Part shown: piece after piece, positions 32,853 through 42,814 of the stretch
Layout of the letters: the number at the start of each line of letters is the position of its first letter
Numbering within the stretch: the first letter of the stretch is position 1
Notes under the pieces: model-generated
What the model was told of the DNA's origin: nothing
Seen by the model: the letters and a program-made list of their open reading frames with translations, nothing else
The model's database searches: none
Translations under genes and position numbers: made by a program
DNA from: VBAS01 sp035318985
Lineage (GTDB): Bacteria; Bacteroidota; Bacteroidia; Chitinophagales; Chitinophagaceae
NCBI GenBank assembly: GCA_035318985.1
Contig: DATHDP010000148.1
Span: forward strand, 1 to 64,000
Direction of reading: 5' to 3'
DNA length: 64,000 nt

Positions 32853-33833
32853 ATGCTCAAGGTTGGAGTTTTTGGCGTTGGTCATCTTGGTAAATTTCAC
32901 TTGAATAACTGGAAAGAAATTGCAGGATGCGAACTTGTCGGCTTTTATGATCCGGATGAAAAAAATGCGGAAGAAGTAATTGCAAAATATGGATTGAAAA
33001 GATTTAATGATCCCGGCGAGCTTCTGACTGAGATCGATGCGGCCGATATTGTAGCGCCAACTGATCATCATTTCTCTCTTTGTGAAGCCGCTATCAGGAA
33101 AGGCAAACATGTTTTTGTAGAAAAACCATTGGCCCAAACAATGGATGAGGCGCATGCACTTGTAAAACTGGTAAGAGAATCAAATGTAAAATTGCAGGTA
33201 GGACATGTGGAAAGATTTAATCCTGCTTTTCTCGCTGTAAAAGATCTGAAATTAAATCCAATGTTCATCGAGGTGCACCGGCTTGCACAGTTTAATCCAA
33301 GAGGTACAGAAGTAAGCGTTATTCTTGACCTGATGATCCATGACATTGACATTATCTTAAGCATTGTAAAAAGTGATGTAAAATATATTTCTGCAAGCGG
33401 TGTTGGAGTAATGACAGAAACACCAGATATCGCTAACGTAAGAATTGAATTTAATAATGGATGTGTTGCCAATCTTACTTCATCACGGATCTCTATGAAA
33501 AAAATGCGCAAGATCCGCATCTTTCAAAAAGATGCTTATATCGGCATCGATTTCCTGAATAAAAAATCAGAGATCATAAAATTAAAGGATGAGGAAACAG
33601 ATGATACAAATGTTTTCACCTTTGATATTGATACGCTAAATGGTAAGAAAAGTATTGCCATATCCAATCCCCAGGTTCCGGATATAAATGCAATAAAGAA
33701 GGAACTGGAAGAATTTAAAAATGCGATCGAAAAAAATACTAGAACTATTGTTTCTGAGATTGATGGATTGATGGCCATGGATGTGGCACACCAGATTTTA
33801 CAAAAGATAGGTAATAACGTGATCACACGCTGA
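32853..33833 (+). CDS. Gfo/Idh/MocA family oxidoreductase
   Basis: A 326-aa NAD(P)-dependent sugar-type dehydrogenase: N-terminal Rossmann motif VGVFGVGHLGKFHL (4-17), the active-site VEKPLAQT (89-96) and the conserved LMIHDIDIILSIV in the substrate domain. The stop overlaps the start of the sugar transferase gene (TGATG), so the two are translationally coupled. It likely makes a nucleotide-sugar or sugar intermediate for the surface polysaccharide that the transferase initiates. Substrate unknown. Confidence 0.88.
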   Translation: MLKVGVFGVGHLGKFHLNNWKEIAGCELVGFYDPDEKNAEEVIAKYGLKRFNDPGELLTEIDAADIVAPTDHHFSLCEAAIRKGKHVFVEKPLAQTMDEAHALVKLVRESNVKLQVGHVERFNPAFLAVKDLKLNPMFIEVHRLAQFNPRGTEVSVILDLMIHDIDIILSIVKSDVKYISASGVGVMTETPDIANVRIEFNNGCVANLTSSRISMKKMRKIRIFQKDAYIGIDFLNKKSEIIKLKDEETDDTNVFTFDIDTLNGKKSIAISNPQVPDINAIKKELEEFKNAIEKNTRTIVSEIDGLMAMDVAHQILQKIGNNVITR

Positions 33834-35260
33834 TGAAGCAAACCAAACCAATTCATATCGCCTGGTATGTCTTTTCTGATTTCTTAATGGCCTCATTGGC
33901 ATGGGGCATCATGTATTTTTTGCGTAAATATTTTTTAGGGCTTACTATTAGTGAGAATGGCGAATTAGCGATCGATGATAATTTTTGGTTAGGTATCACT
34001 CTTGTTCCGGTAGGCTGGGTTATCCTTTATACACTTGTCGGTTCCTATCGTGCTTTATATAAAAAATCAAAACTGCAGGAAATAACAACTGTGTTTATTT
34101 GTAGCCTGATCGGTACCGCCTTTCTTTATTTCACAATTATTCTTAACGACATAGAGGACGACAATAAGTCTTATAAATATTATTACGTTGCCTACTTTAC
34201 GTTGCTTGGCATTCATTTGCTATTAACAATTACTGGCCGGCTGATCATTCTCAATATAACGGAAAGTCAATTGCAGTCAGGAAAGATTTTTTTTAATACA
34301 CTAATGATCGGGAACGATGAGACAGCTATAAAAATTTATACTGATACCAATAAAAATTTTCACAATACAGGATACAGGTATATTGGTTTTGTGAGCACCG
34401 CTACAAATGGAAATCATAACATCAGGAGCCACATGCCTGAGTTAGGACGTCTTGATCACCTTGAAAAAGTCATTGATGAAAACAATGTTAAACAGGTGGT
34501 AATTGCCCTGGAAAAATCGGAGCAATCTGGAATGGAAAAGATCATCAATCGCTTGAGCGAAAAAGATGTCGAGATAAAGATCCTTCCCGATACATTAGAC
34601 ATTCTTTCCGGCTCCGTAAAAATAAATAATGTTTTTGGCGCAGTTCTAATTGACCTGCAAACTGGATTAATGCCCGTTTGGCAACAAAACATAAAACAGG
34701 TGCTTGATATCATGATCGCAGCAATTTTTCTTATTATTCTATCCCCACTATTTCTCTATATAGCGATCAGAGTTAGGTTATCATCGAAAGGTCCTATCAT
34801 TTTCAAACAGGAAAGGATCGGCTATAAAGGCAAGCCTTTTATGATGTATAAATTCAGATCGATGATAGTTGGTGCGGAAAATGAAGGTCCGTCACTTTCA
34901 TCAAAAAATGATCAGCGAGTTACTGTATGGGGAAGAAAAATGCGCAAATGGCGGATGGATGAATTACCTCAATTATGGAATATCATTAAAGGGGAAATGA
35001 GCCTTGTAGGACCAAGACCTGAACGAAAATTTTATATTGAGCAGGTTGTTGCAAAATCTCCATACTATAAATATTTGTTGAAAGTAAAACCGGGCCTTAC
35101 CAGTTGGGGCATGGTGCAATTTGGTTATGCTGAAAATGTCGAAGAAATGATCGAACGCAGTAAGTTTGACCTGCTTTATATCGAAAACATTTCCCTTGCT
35201 CTTGATTTTAAGATCATGATACATACATTGAGGATTATCTTCCTTGGTAAGGGCAAATAG
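33833..35260 (+). CDS. Undecaprenyl-phosphate sugar phosphotransferase
   Basis: A 475-aa polyprenyl-phosphate hexose-1-phosphate transferase (WcaJ/PglC superfamily, long form). Four N-terminal membrane helices and a CoA-binding-like domain are followed by a membrane re-entry segment (about 285-305) and the catalytic Bac_transf domain: FKQERIGYKGKPFMMYKFRS (about 325-344), DELPQLWNIIKGEMSLVGPR (about 379-398). It loads the first sugar onto undecaprenyl phosphate to start exopolysaccharide or O-antigen repeat synthesis. No glycosyltransferase cluster follows, which is unusual but seen for stand-alone initiators. Confidence 0.9.
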   Translation: MKQTKPIHIAWYVFSDFLMASLAWGIMYFLRKYFLGLTISENGELAIDDNFWLGITLVPVGWVILYTLVGSYRALYKKSKLQEITTVFICSLIGTAFLYFTIILNDIEDDNKSYKYYYVAYFTLLGIHLLLTITGRLIILNITESQLQSGKIFFNTLMIGNDETAIKIYTDTNKNFHNTGYRYIGFVSTATNGNHNIRSHMPELGRLDHLEKVIDENNVKQVVIALEKSEQSGMEKIINRLSEKDVEIKILPDTLDILSGSVKINNVFGAVLIDLQTGLMPVWQQNIKQVLDIMIAAIFLIILSPLFLYIAIRVRLSSKGPIIFKQERIGYKGKPFMMYKFRSMIVGAENEGPSLSSKNDQRVTVWGRKMRKWRMDELPQLWNIIKGEMSLVGPRPERKFYIEQVVAKSPYYKYLLKVKPGLTSWGMVQFGYAENVEEMIERSKFDLLYIENISLALDFKIMIHTLRIIFLGKGK

Positions 35261-35277
35261 TCATTTTAGATTTCAGA

Positions 35278-38187
35278 TTGCGGATTTTAGATTTTATTTT
35301 TGGAATCAAATTCCATCCTTTGAGAAAACTCGTTTTCTTCCTGCTCATAACGCATATTTCACAGTTCCCAGCCTTTTCACAATATTGGCAGCAACAGGTC
35401 AACTATACGATCGATGTATCATTAAATGACAAACAACATGTTTTAGATGGATTTGAAAAGATCGAATACATCAACAATTCTCCCGACACCTTAAAATTCA
35501 TATGGTTTCATGTATGGCCAAATGCCTATAAGAATGATAAAACAGCCTTCACTGATCAGTCATTAGAAAATGGTAACACTAAATTCTATTTCTCAAATAA
35601 AGAAGACCGGGGATATATCAATAAACTTGAATTCAGGGTAAATGATCAAACAGCATCTACAGAAGATCATCCACAGCATATTGATATCATAAAACTTGTT
35701 TTACCATCACCATTGCCACCGGGACAAAAAATAATTATCACAACACCCTTCCATGTAAAACTTCCTTTCAATTTTTCACGTGGTGGTCATGATGGTGAAT
35801 CTTACCAGGCAACACAGTGGTATCCTAAACCAGCAGTCTATGATCATAAAGGCTGGCATCCTATTCCCTATCTTGACCAGGGTGAGTTTTACGGTGAGTT
35901 TGGAAATTTTGATGTCAATATAACGTTGCCTAAGAACTATGTAGTAGCCGCCACCGGTGATCTGCAGAATGCTGATGAAAAAAACTGGTTGCTGACGAGA
36001 TCATCCTTTACATGGGAGCCAAAGAAAGAAAAGTACAAAACCAAATATGGTCAGACAAAGACGAAAACTCAATTATATCCTACTTCATCTTCTGAATTAA
36101 AAACAGTAAAATATATTCAAACCAATGTTCATGATTTTGCATGGTTTGCCGATAAACGTTTTATTGTAAAACATGATACTTGTAAACTTGTTTCCGGAAA
36201 GATCATCGATGCTTACGCATTTTATACGCCATCAGAATCCGAAACATGGAAAAATAGCTTGCAAACTGTTGAAGATGCTATCCGAACAAGAAGTGAATGG
36301 GTTGGCGAATATCCATACAATGTTGTAAGCGCTGTGCAAGGCCCTAATGGTTTTGGAGGAGGAATGGAATATCCAACGATCACTTTAATTTCTCCGCAAG
36401 CAAATGAAAAATTGCTTGAGTTTACAATTGCACATGAAGTTGGTCATAACTGGTTTTACGGAATTCTCGGAACAAATGAAAGGCTGCATCCATGGATGGA
36501 TGAAGGCATCACTACTTTTTATGATAACCGTTATGCACAATGGAAATATGGGGGTAAAGGTGAGGTACAATTCGGTTCCCAAAGTTTTGCTGTAAAAGAT
36601 GCAGAAAGATTGCTGTTTGAAAGCAAAGCGGTGGTCAATAAAGATCAGCCAATTAATTTGGAGGGGGACAAATTCACCAATATGAATTATGACCTTGTCG
36701 CTTACTATAAAACAGGTGCCTGGTTGGAGCTGGTTGAAAAAAAATTAGGTAATGCGACATTTGATAAAGCTATGCAGGAATATTATCGCCAATGGCAATT
36801 CAAACATCCCTACCCCGAAGACTTTAAAAAAGTTTTAGAAAGCACCAGTGGGCAAAACCTTGATACAGAATTTGCACTACTTGATAAAAAAGGAACGCTG
36901 CCGGGTATGGAAAGAAAAGGGACAAAAATAATTTTTCCTTATTCAGCAAAAGCTGTTGTCTCTTACTTAAAAGATCCTTCAAAGAATGCTTTGTTCATTT
37001 CACCTGTAATGGGTGCAAATGTTTACGATAAATTCATGATTGGCGCAGTTATATCAAATTACAAATTGCCTCCTTCACGTTTCCAGTTTTTTGCCGCGCC
37101 ACTTTATTCAACCGGCGCCAAAAAGTTAAATGGTATAGGGAAAATGGAATACTCCTTCTACCCTTCACGTACGTTTAAAAAAATAAATGTTTTTCTGAAT
37201 GGATCGACTTTCTCCATGAATAGTTTTGAAAAAGAAGATGGCAAAGAAGTAACAGCAAGCTTTCAAAAACTTGTTCCCGGAATCCGCTTTACACTGAATG
37301 AAAAAAATGTTCGTGGCAGCAGGAATAGGTATATTCAATGGAAAACATTTTTCATAAATGAAGAGTCATTCAATATTTCCTATGACAGCGCTTTCACACC
37401 AACAGATACTATCATTACCCAAAATGTAAATACCGATAGCGAAGATCGTACACTTCATCAATTAAAATTTGTTGTTGAAAATTTCAGGACTCTTTATCCT
37501 TATAAGGCCGAATTAAATCTCGAACATGGAAAAGATTTTATAAGAGCAGGTTTTACGGGTAATTATTTTTTCAATTATCCAAAACAAGGCGGCCTTGACC
37601 TTCGGGTATTTGCTGGTAAATTTTTCTATTTAGGCTCTCAAACTTATACCAAAGAATTCGCCACTGATCGCTATCAACTCAATATGACCGGTCCGAACGG
37701 TTCCGAAGACTATACCTACAGCGATTATTTTCTCGGCCGAAATAAATTTGACAAACTTCCGAGCCAGCAGATCATGATGCGTGATGGAGGATTTAAAATA
37801 AAAACCGACCTGTATGCCGATAAGGTTGGAAAAACAGATGGTTGGCTGGCGGCAATTAATTTGTCAACTACAATTCCACCAGGTATAAATCCACTTTCCA
37901 TTTTGCCCATAAAAATTCCTTTAAAAGTCTTTTTTGATCTTGGCACTTACGCTGATGCATGGGATAAAGACGCGGCTCTTGATCATTTTATTTTTGACGC
38001 TGGCTTGCAGCTTTCATTATTTTCCAACACAGTTAATATTTATGTACCGATCATTTACAGTAGCATTTATAAAGATTATATCCAATCAGTGCTGGAAGAG
38101 AAAGGAAGATTTTGGAAAACAATATCGTTCAGTATAGATATTTCTAACTTCAGTCTTAGAAAAATAAACCGGGAACTGGATTTCTAA
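35278..38187 (+). CDS. M1-family zinc metallopeptidase, secreted
   Basis: A 969-aa gluzincin. An N-terminal signal (LRKLVFFLLITHISQFPAFS) follows a longer basic start. The zinc site is H386-EVG-H390 with E409 in WMDEGIT (correct 18-residue spacing), preceded by the exopeptidase-type GFGGGMEYPTI. The C-terminal ~400 residues after the catalytic and helical parts are long, beta-rich and resemble an outer-membrane or surface module (inference). It would cleave peptides in the periplasm or at the cell surface. The stop overlaps the next start (TAATG). Confidence 0.88.
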   Translation: MRILDFIFGIKFHPLRKLVFFLLITHISQFPAFSQYWQQQVNYTIDVSLNDKQHVLDGFEKIEYINNSPDTLKFIWFHVWPNAYKNDKTAFTDQSLENGNTKFYFSNKEDRGYINKLEFRVNDQTASTEDHPQHIDIIKLVLPSPLPPGQKIIITTPFHVKLPFNFSRGGHDGESYQATQWYPKPAVYDHKGWHPIPYLDQGEFYGEFGNFDVNITLPKNYVVAATGDLQNADEKNWLLTRSSFTWEPKKEKYKTKYGQTKTKTQLYPTSSSELKTVKYIQTNVHDFAWFADKRFIVKHDTCKLVSGKIIDAYAFYTPSESETWKNSLQTVEDAIRTRSEWVGEYPYNVVSAVQGPNGFGGGMEYPTITLISPQANEKLLEFTIAHEVGHNWFYGILGTNERLHPWMDEGITTFYDNRYAQWKYGGKGEVQFGSQSFAVKDAERLLFESKAVVNKDQPINLEGDKFTNMNYDLVAYYKTGAWLELVEKKLGNATFDKAMQEYYRQWQFKHPYPEDFKKVLESTSGQNLDTEFALLDKKGTLPGMERKGTKIIFPYSAKAVVSYLKDPSKNALFISPVMGANVYDKFMIGAVISNYKLPPSRFQFFAAPLYSTGAKKLNGIGKMEYSFYPSRTFKKINVFLNGSTFSMNSFEKEDGKEVTASFQKLVPGIRFTLNEKNVRGSRNRYIQWKTFFINEESFNISYDSAFTPTDTIITQNVNTDSEDRTLHQLKFVVENFRTLYPYKAELNLEHGKDFIRAGFTGNYFFNYPKQGGLDLRVFAGKFFYLGSQTYTKEFATDRYQLNMTGPNGSEDYTYSDYFLGRNKFDKLPSQQIMMRDGGFKIKTDLYADKVGKTDGWLAAINLSTTIPPGINPLSILPIKIPLKVFFDLGTYADAWDKDAALDHFIFDAGLQLSLFSNTVNIYVPIIYSSIYKDYIQSVLEEKGRFWKTISFSIDISNFSLRKINRELDF

Positions 38188-39107
38188 TGACAACCGGAGA
38201 TCAAATAAGATATTTACAGCATAAAGAAATTGATAAAGCAAAATGGGATGCATGTATTGAGCAGGCACCCAATGGTCTAATCTATTCATATTCCTACTAC
38301 CTTGATGCCATGTCAAAACATTGGGATGCTCTTATCCTAAAGGATTATAAAGCCGTAATGCCGTTAACGTGGAATAAGAAATATGGCTTTTATTATTTGT
38401 ATCAACCTGCTTTTACCGCCTCGCTTGGTGTGTTTGGTAAGAATTTAACCAAAGAGATCATTGATGATTTTTTTAATATGATCCCTTCAAAATTCAAATT
38501 GGTTGAGATCTCTTTAAATAGCGGGAATATAATTGGTGAAACGAAAAGCTTTTCACTATTAAGAAGTAACTATATTCTTAATTTGAATAAGCTCTACGAA
38601 GAAATTTATAAAGCCTATCGTGATAACCATAAAAGGAATATTAGTAAAGCCCTTCAATTAGGATACAGTGTAAGTAAAGAAATTCCTGTTGATGAAATAA
38701 TACAATTGAACAAAGCACAATTGCAACATGTTGATGGTACAAAACCGGAAGATTACCCGAATTTTAAAAGGCTCTATGAATTTCTAAAAAATAAAGAGCA
38801 GGCAAAAACATATGCCATTGTTGATTCGAAAAATAAAGTACTTGCTTCGGCAGTTTTCTTTTTCTCGCACAACCGTGCTTATTATATAATGGTAGGTAAT
38901 CATCCGGATGGAAAAACCATTGGTGCATCACATGCATTGATCGATGCGTTTATTAAAGATCATGCAGGTCAGGATCTCATTCTTGATTTTGAAGGATCCG
39001 ATATTCGGAATCTTGCTTTTTTTTATAGCGGATTTGGGGCAACAGAAGAAATTTATCCAGCATTAAAAATTAACCGACTACCATTTTATGTGAAGTGGAT
39101 GAAGTGA
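38187..39107 (+). CDS. FemAB/GNAT-like acyltransferase
   Basis: A 306-aa protein with two GNAT-like halves: YLDAMSKHWDALILKDYKAV near the start, NHKRNISKALQLGYSV in the middle, and the C-terminal acetyltransferase-like segment LASAVFFFSHNRAYYIMVGN, GASHALIDAFI and LDFEGSDIRNLAFFYSGFGA, typical of the FemAB-related proteins common in Bacteroidota. These transfer amino acids or acyl groups, often to cell-wall or lipid precursors. Substrate unknown. It is translationally coupled to the M1 peptidase. Confidence 0.75.
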   Translation: MTTGDQIRYLQHKEIDKAKWDACIEQAPNGLIYSYSYYLDAMSKHWDALILKDYKAVMPLTWNKKYGFYYLYQPAFTASLGVFGKNLTKEIIDDFFNMIPSKFKLVEISLNSGNIIGETKSFSLLRSNYILNLNKLYEEIYKAYRDNHKRNISKALQLGYSVSKEIPVDEIIQLNKAQLQHVDGTKPEDYPNFKRLYEFLKNKEQAKTYAIVDSKNKVLASAVFFFSHNRAYYIMVGNHPDGKTIGASHALIDAFIKDHAGQDLILDFEGSDIRNLAFFYSGFGATEEIYPALKINRLPFYVKWMK

Positions 39108-39145
39108 TAAAAGGTGTTTAAATTCTTTTATTGTCGTAAAAAAAT

Positions 39146-40288
39146 ATGCAAAAAAAACAAATTAGCCTAATGTTCTTCTGGTTATTATGCTTATCAGTAA
39201 ATCTATATGCATTTCAAGGTAAGAAATTGCCAGGCAAGTATAAAAAGATACAGCAATACCTGGATAAAGCAACCAAAAAGAAATTAGCCGGGGTTTCCAT
39301 ATATATACAAAGCCCCAAATATGGAGAATGGACGGCCAGTTCCGGATATGCAAATTTGCAGCATAAAGAACCCCTTCAAAAAGATCACATTTTTTCAATG
39401 GCAAGTATTGGAAAGATGTACAATGCTGTAGCCGTGCTAAAATTGAGTGAGGAAGGAAAAATTTATCTAGATGACAAAATAGAAAACTACCTGCCTGCCG
39501 AAATAATCAAAAATCTTCCCAATGCAAAAGATGTAACCATTAAGCACTTGCTTGGTCATACATCCGGATTTGCTAACTACGACAGTGACCCAGAGTTGAA
39601 CAGACTCTACCTCTCAGGACTTTTAAAGCTTGATACGTTAAGCCATATAAACGCTTTAAGACGATATGTGTTTGGAAAAAAAGCCCTATGCCTTCCAGGT
39701 TCGGAATATCATTATAGCAGTACAAACTACATGTTGCTGGCTATGATTGTTGACCATGTGGTTCCTGAAGGTCATTCTCATTATTTGAACAAACTGATTG
39801 GTGAGCATGGATTTTCAAATACCTATTATCGGCAAACCCCTCCTCATAAAAACGTTACTTACTATGGTGACCTTAATCAAGATGAAGTGGCAGAGGATAT
39901 AACTGCCCAGACTATTGAAACAACCAACTGGTTTATAGGAGATGATGGTGTGTATGCAACCAACGAAGATGCCGCACATTTTTTGCAAGACCTTATGAAA
40001 GGCAAAATCCTGAATCCGCAATCTCTGAAAGAAATGACAACCTGGAACAACGATAAAAAGCCTGATTATGGATTAGGATTAATGGCAGACAAATCATTTC
40101 CATATAAATTTTTGATGGGGCATAGTGGAAGAGGAATTGGAACAACAACCGACCTGTATTACTTTCCCAAACAAGACATGACTATTGCCATTTTTTGTAA
40201 TAATGGATTGAGGGCCGCAGCACCAGGTTTTGGAAAATCATACAATAAAATGAGAGCCCGAATTATAAAGAAGCTTTTTCTTTTTTGA
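39146..40288 (+). CDS. Secreted serine hydrolase (beta-lactamase/class C family)
   Basis: 380 aa with a signal peptide (KQISLMFFWLLCLSVNLYAF). The nucleophile motif is SIGK (S87-K90). The second motif reads Y190-S-S rather than the usual Y-S-N, and the third box is HSGRG (GHSGRGIGTTTD). Family members are D-aminopeptidases, esterases or penicillin-binding-protein-like enzymes. The Asn-to-Ser change in the second box could alter or lower activity. A true beta-lactamase role is not implied. Monocistronic. Confidence 0.83.
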   Translation: MQKKQISLMFFWLLCLSVNLYAFQGKKLPGKYKKIQQYLDKATKKKLAGVSIYIQSPKYGEWTASSGYANLQHKEPLQKDHIFSMASIGKMYNAVAVLKLSEEGKIYLDDKIENYLPAEIIKNLPNAKDVTIKHLLGHTSGFANYDSDPELNRLYLSGLLKLDTLSHINALRRYVFGKKALCLPGSEYHYSSTNYMLLAMIVDHVVPEGHSHYLNKLIGEHGFSNTYYRQTPPHKNVTYYGDLNQDEVAEDITAQTIETTNWFIGDDGVYATNEDAAHFLQDLMKGKILNPQSLKEMTTWNNDKKPDYGLGLMADKSFPYKFLMGHSGRGIGTTTDLYYFPKQDMTIAIFCNNGLRAAAPGFGKSYNKMRARIIKKLFLF

Positions 40289-40343
40289 GTAAGATGGCAT
40301 CTAAGCCTCGATATATTTAGGTGACGTTTGATAAAATTTCTTG

Positions 40344-41423
40344 TCAGTAATTCACTTTTAAAATAAACTTATCTGTTTCAGAAACAGCAAGCGAAGAAGC
40401 AGCCGCATCGCTGATACGCATATCCACTCCCTGGTTTTGCCTGATCTTATCCATGGAATAAAGAACTTTAGCATAAACCGTTTTGCTGTTGGAGGGATTT
40501 GTGATTTTCACAATTGTCCCCGGCTCTACACCATTAATTAGCAAATAGTATTTAGCATCCTGCCAGCCACTTTGGGTTTTGAATATTGATGAAGTAACTG
40601 TTTGATCTTTTGTAACAGGTGCAGTTTTCACCTGCTGAAAGAAATTATTTTTAAAGTAGCCCGTGCCATCATTATTTGTCATTTCCTGTTGTTTCACAAT
40701 AACTGGCTCGGTTTTCATTCCATCGGGATATATTTTTTTACTTTGTTCTTCGGCTTTCTTTATATCAGAAACTGATTCTTCAACAGGAGTATCTTTTTTT
40801 ACTTGGGGTAATGGTTGTTTTTTTTCTGAAGACTCTTGTTTTTTTACGTTTGAAACAGACTCTTCCACAACTACATCCTTTTTAACTTCATTTACCGGTT
40901 GCTTCTTTTCTGAAGCTTCTTGTTTTTTTACGTTCGAAACAGACTCTTCAACAACTATCGTTTTTGGAGTTATTGTTACTGCCTTATCCTGCATTTCGTT
41001 TGTAATTAAAAAACCAACGATGAGTTTTGTTCCTGCAGCTACGTTATCAACCGCAAGGTTATTCCATCCCCTTAGATCCCCAATTTGTGCTTTACTCTTA
41101 ACACTGATATTAGAAAGGCTTTCCTTTTCTGAAACATAATAAACCGGCACTCCCTTATTTACATTCTGTTTAAAATTTGTATCAGTTAAAGGAATATTTA
41201 TCTTCTGTCCGATCGCAAGCCCTTTATTAAAATCGATAGCATTAAAACTTGCGATATGTCGCGGATGAACATTGTACATTCTTCCTAATGGGAATAAACC
41301 CTCTTTCGCAGCCACCTTATGTTCGAGATACATACCTTTTGATCCTGATTTAACCACCAGGTCCTGGGAAAAGACAAATGAGTAAATAAACAAGAGTGAG
41401 ACAACCGTCATTAGTTTTTTCAT
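40344..41423 (-). CDS. Secreted LysM peptidoglycan-binding protein
   Basis: 359 aa with a signal peptide (LMTVVSLLFIYSFVFS). Two LysM-like domains follow (about 30-80, with LGRMYNVHPRHIASFNAIDF; about 95-140, with ISVKSKAQIGDLRGWNNLAV). The middle (about 155-235) is a low-complexity linker of three near-identical ~28-residue units containing VEESVSNVKKQE and EKKQP. A compact C-terminal domain (about 280-359, GWQDAKYYLLINGVEPGTIV) may be functional or structural. It probably binds cell wall in the periplasm. The repeats suggest slippage-driven variation in linker length. Confidence 0.82.
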   Translation of the reverse strand: MKKLMTVVSLLFIYSFVFSQDLVVKSGSKGMYLEHKVAAKEGLFPLGRMYNVHPRHIASFNAIDFNKGLAIGQKINIPLTDTNFKQNVNKGVPVYYVSEKESLSNISVKSKAQIGDLRGWNNLAVDNVAAGTKLIVGFLITNEMQDKAVTITPKTIVVEESVSNVKKQEASEKKQPVNEVKKDVVVEESVSNVKKQESSEKKQPLPQVKKDTPVEESVSDIKKAEEQSKKIYPDGMKTEPVIVKQQEMTNNDGTGYFKNNFFQQVKTAPVTKDQTVTSSIFKTQSGWQDAKYYLLINGVEPGTIVKITNPSNSKTVYAKVLYSMDKIRQNQGVDMRISDAAASSLAVSETDKFILKVNY

Positions 41424-41463
41424 CGGGATATATTTTTACAAAGATGCAGAAAAATATGGTGTT

Positions 41464-42798
41464 TTAATCCTTAAGAATTCTTAACTCTTTAGGATAATAA
41501 TTGTTAATTCGGTTTGAAAGAATATTGATCCAACCCAACCGATGTCCCTGGTGTGTAACAAGGGTCCATCCCTTTTGAGCGGTTTCTAATATAAGTTCTT
41601 TTTTCTTTAAATATTGAATAGCCTGTTCATGATCCAATTCAAACAGTGGGATATTTTCACTAATAATATTACTCAGCGCCAAAGCATGATCTGGGATCAG
41701 CTTATCCTTAATAATTTCACCAACTTTCGTTCCACAATTCACCACCCGTAGTTTTGATGATAAATAATTTATGTCAGCTAGTAATTTTTCAGAAACAGTA
41801 TAGACAATTTCCTCATGTCTTAAAAAAGCAAGACCCTCAGCATTTACATTCTTATTCAAGATCTCCATTTCCTTGACTGAAAATTTCTCAGGTTTTATTT
41901 TTCGCAAATAAACCTCTTCATTATTGTCACCAGTTTTTCTAAAGCAAGCAATAAAAAACCCTTCTCCCTTCACCTTATCCGGCCAAAAACGATAACCTTT
42001 ATCGGTTTCAATAATGCCCCATCTGTCTTCAATTTGAAATTTGAAATTTGAAATTTGAAATTCCTTAGTTAGCCATTCAGAAATCTCCTCATCCTCCTCC
42101 TTAGAATAAGAACAAGTAGAATAGATCAGCACTCCCCCATTTTTTAAAGCTGGTAAAACATCAGCCAAAATTCTTTGTTGCCGTTGGCTACATAAAGCCA
42201 CGTTCTGTTCACTCCACTCCTCTATTGCTTCAGGATCACGGCGAAATAAACCACTACCACTGCACGGCGCATCTACCAAGATCACATCAAAATAATTTTC
42301 GAGTCTTTGAAAATCTCTTGGATCATTATTGGTAACAATAACATTGCTGCAACCCCACTTCATAATATTGTCAGTAAGAATATTTGCTCTTGATCGTATC
42401 ACTTCATTACTGACCAGCAAGCTTTCTTTTGAAATAAGCGAAAGAAGATGTGTTGATTTTCCACCCGGTGCTGCGCATAGATCAAGCACTTTTAATGGCT
42501 GCGACAGATCAACAGTTTGTTTTAATGCCTGCTCCAAAAACATACTGCTTGCGTCCTGCACATAATAACAACCTGCATGAAAGAGAGGATCGAAGGTAAA
42601 GGAAGGCCGGGTTTCGAGATAAAAACCGGTTTCACACCAGGATATTTTTGAATTATTAATTTTGAATTTTGAATTTTTATTTGGATTCACTCTGGCAGAG
42701 GTCACCTGCTCCCCTGATTCATGAACTTTTATAAAATCTTCTTTGTCGAATCCTTTTACAGAAGAAAGTGAATCTAAAAGAAGCTGAGGTAATTTCAT
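41464..42798 (-). CDS. rRNA cytosine-C5 methyltransferase (RsmF/NOL1-NOP2-Sun family)
   Basis: A 444-aa RNA m5C methyltransferase. SAM motif: VLDLCAAPGGKSTHLLSL (about 104-121). Catalytic motif IV is DAPCSGSGLF and the nucleophile Cys lies in YSTCSYSKEEDEE. The C-terminal ~140 residues fit the RsmF-type RNA-binding extension. Oddities: two AT-rich repeat stretches are translated in frame, NKNSKFKINNSKIS (nt about 42650-42686) and FQISNFKFQI (nt about 42030-42062), both from tandem GAATTT/AAATTTC repeats. They lie in loops outside the motifs, so activity is probably kept. Confidence 0.87.
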   Translation of the reverse strand: MKLPQLLLDSLSSVKGFDKEDFIKVHESGEQVTSARVNPNKNSKFKINNSKISWCETGFYLETRPSFTFDPLFHAGCYYVQDASSMFLEQALKQTVDLSQPLKVLDLCAAPGGKSTHLLSLISKESLLVSNEVIRSRANILTDNIMKWGCSNVIVTNNDPRDFQRLENYFDVILVDAPCSGSGLFRRDPEAIEEWSEQNVALCSQRQQRILADVLPALKNGGVLIYSTCSYSKEEDEEISEWLTKEFQISNFKFQIEDRWGIIETDKGYRFWPDKVKGEGFFIACFRKTGDNNEEVYLRKIKPEKFSVKEMEILNKNVNAEGLAFLRHEEIVYTVSEKLLADINYLSSKLRVVNCGTKVGEIIKDKLIPDHALALSNIISENIPLFELDHEQAIQYLKKKELILETAQKGWTLVTHQGHRLGWINILSNRINNYYPKELRILKD

Positions 42799-42814
42799 TT
42801 TGGAATTGGGAATA

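Noticed and set aside
39146..40288. AmpC-type beta-lactamase
   Set aside because: The SxxK box fits the broad family, but the second box is YSS and overall features match generic secreted serine hydrolases.
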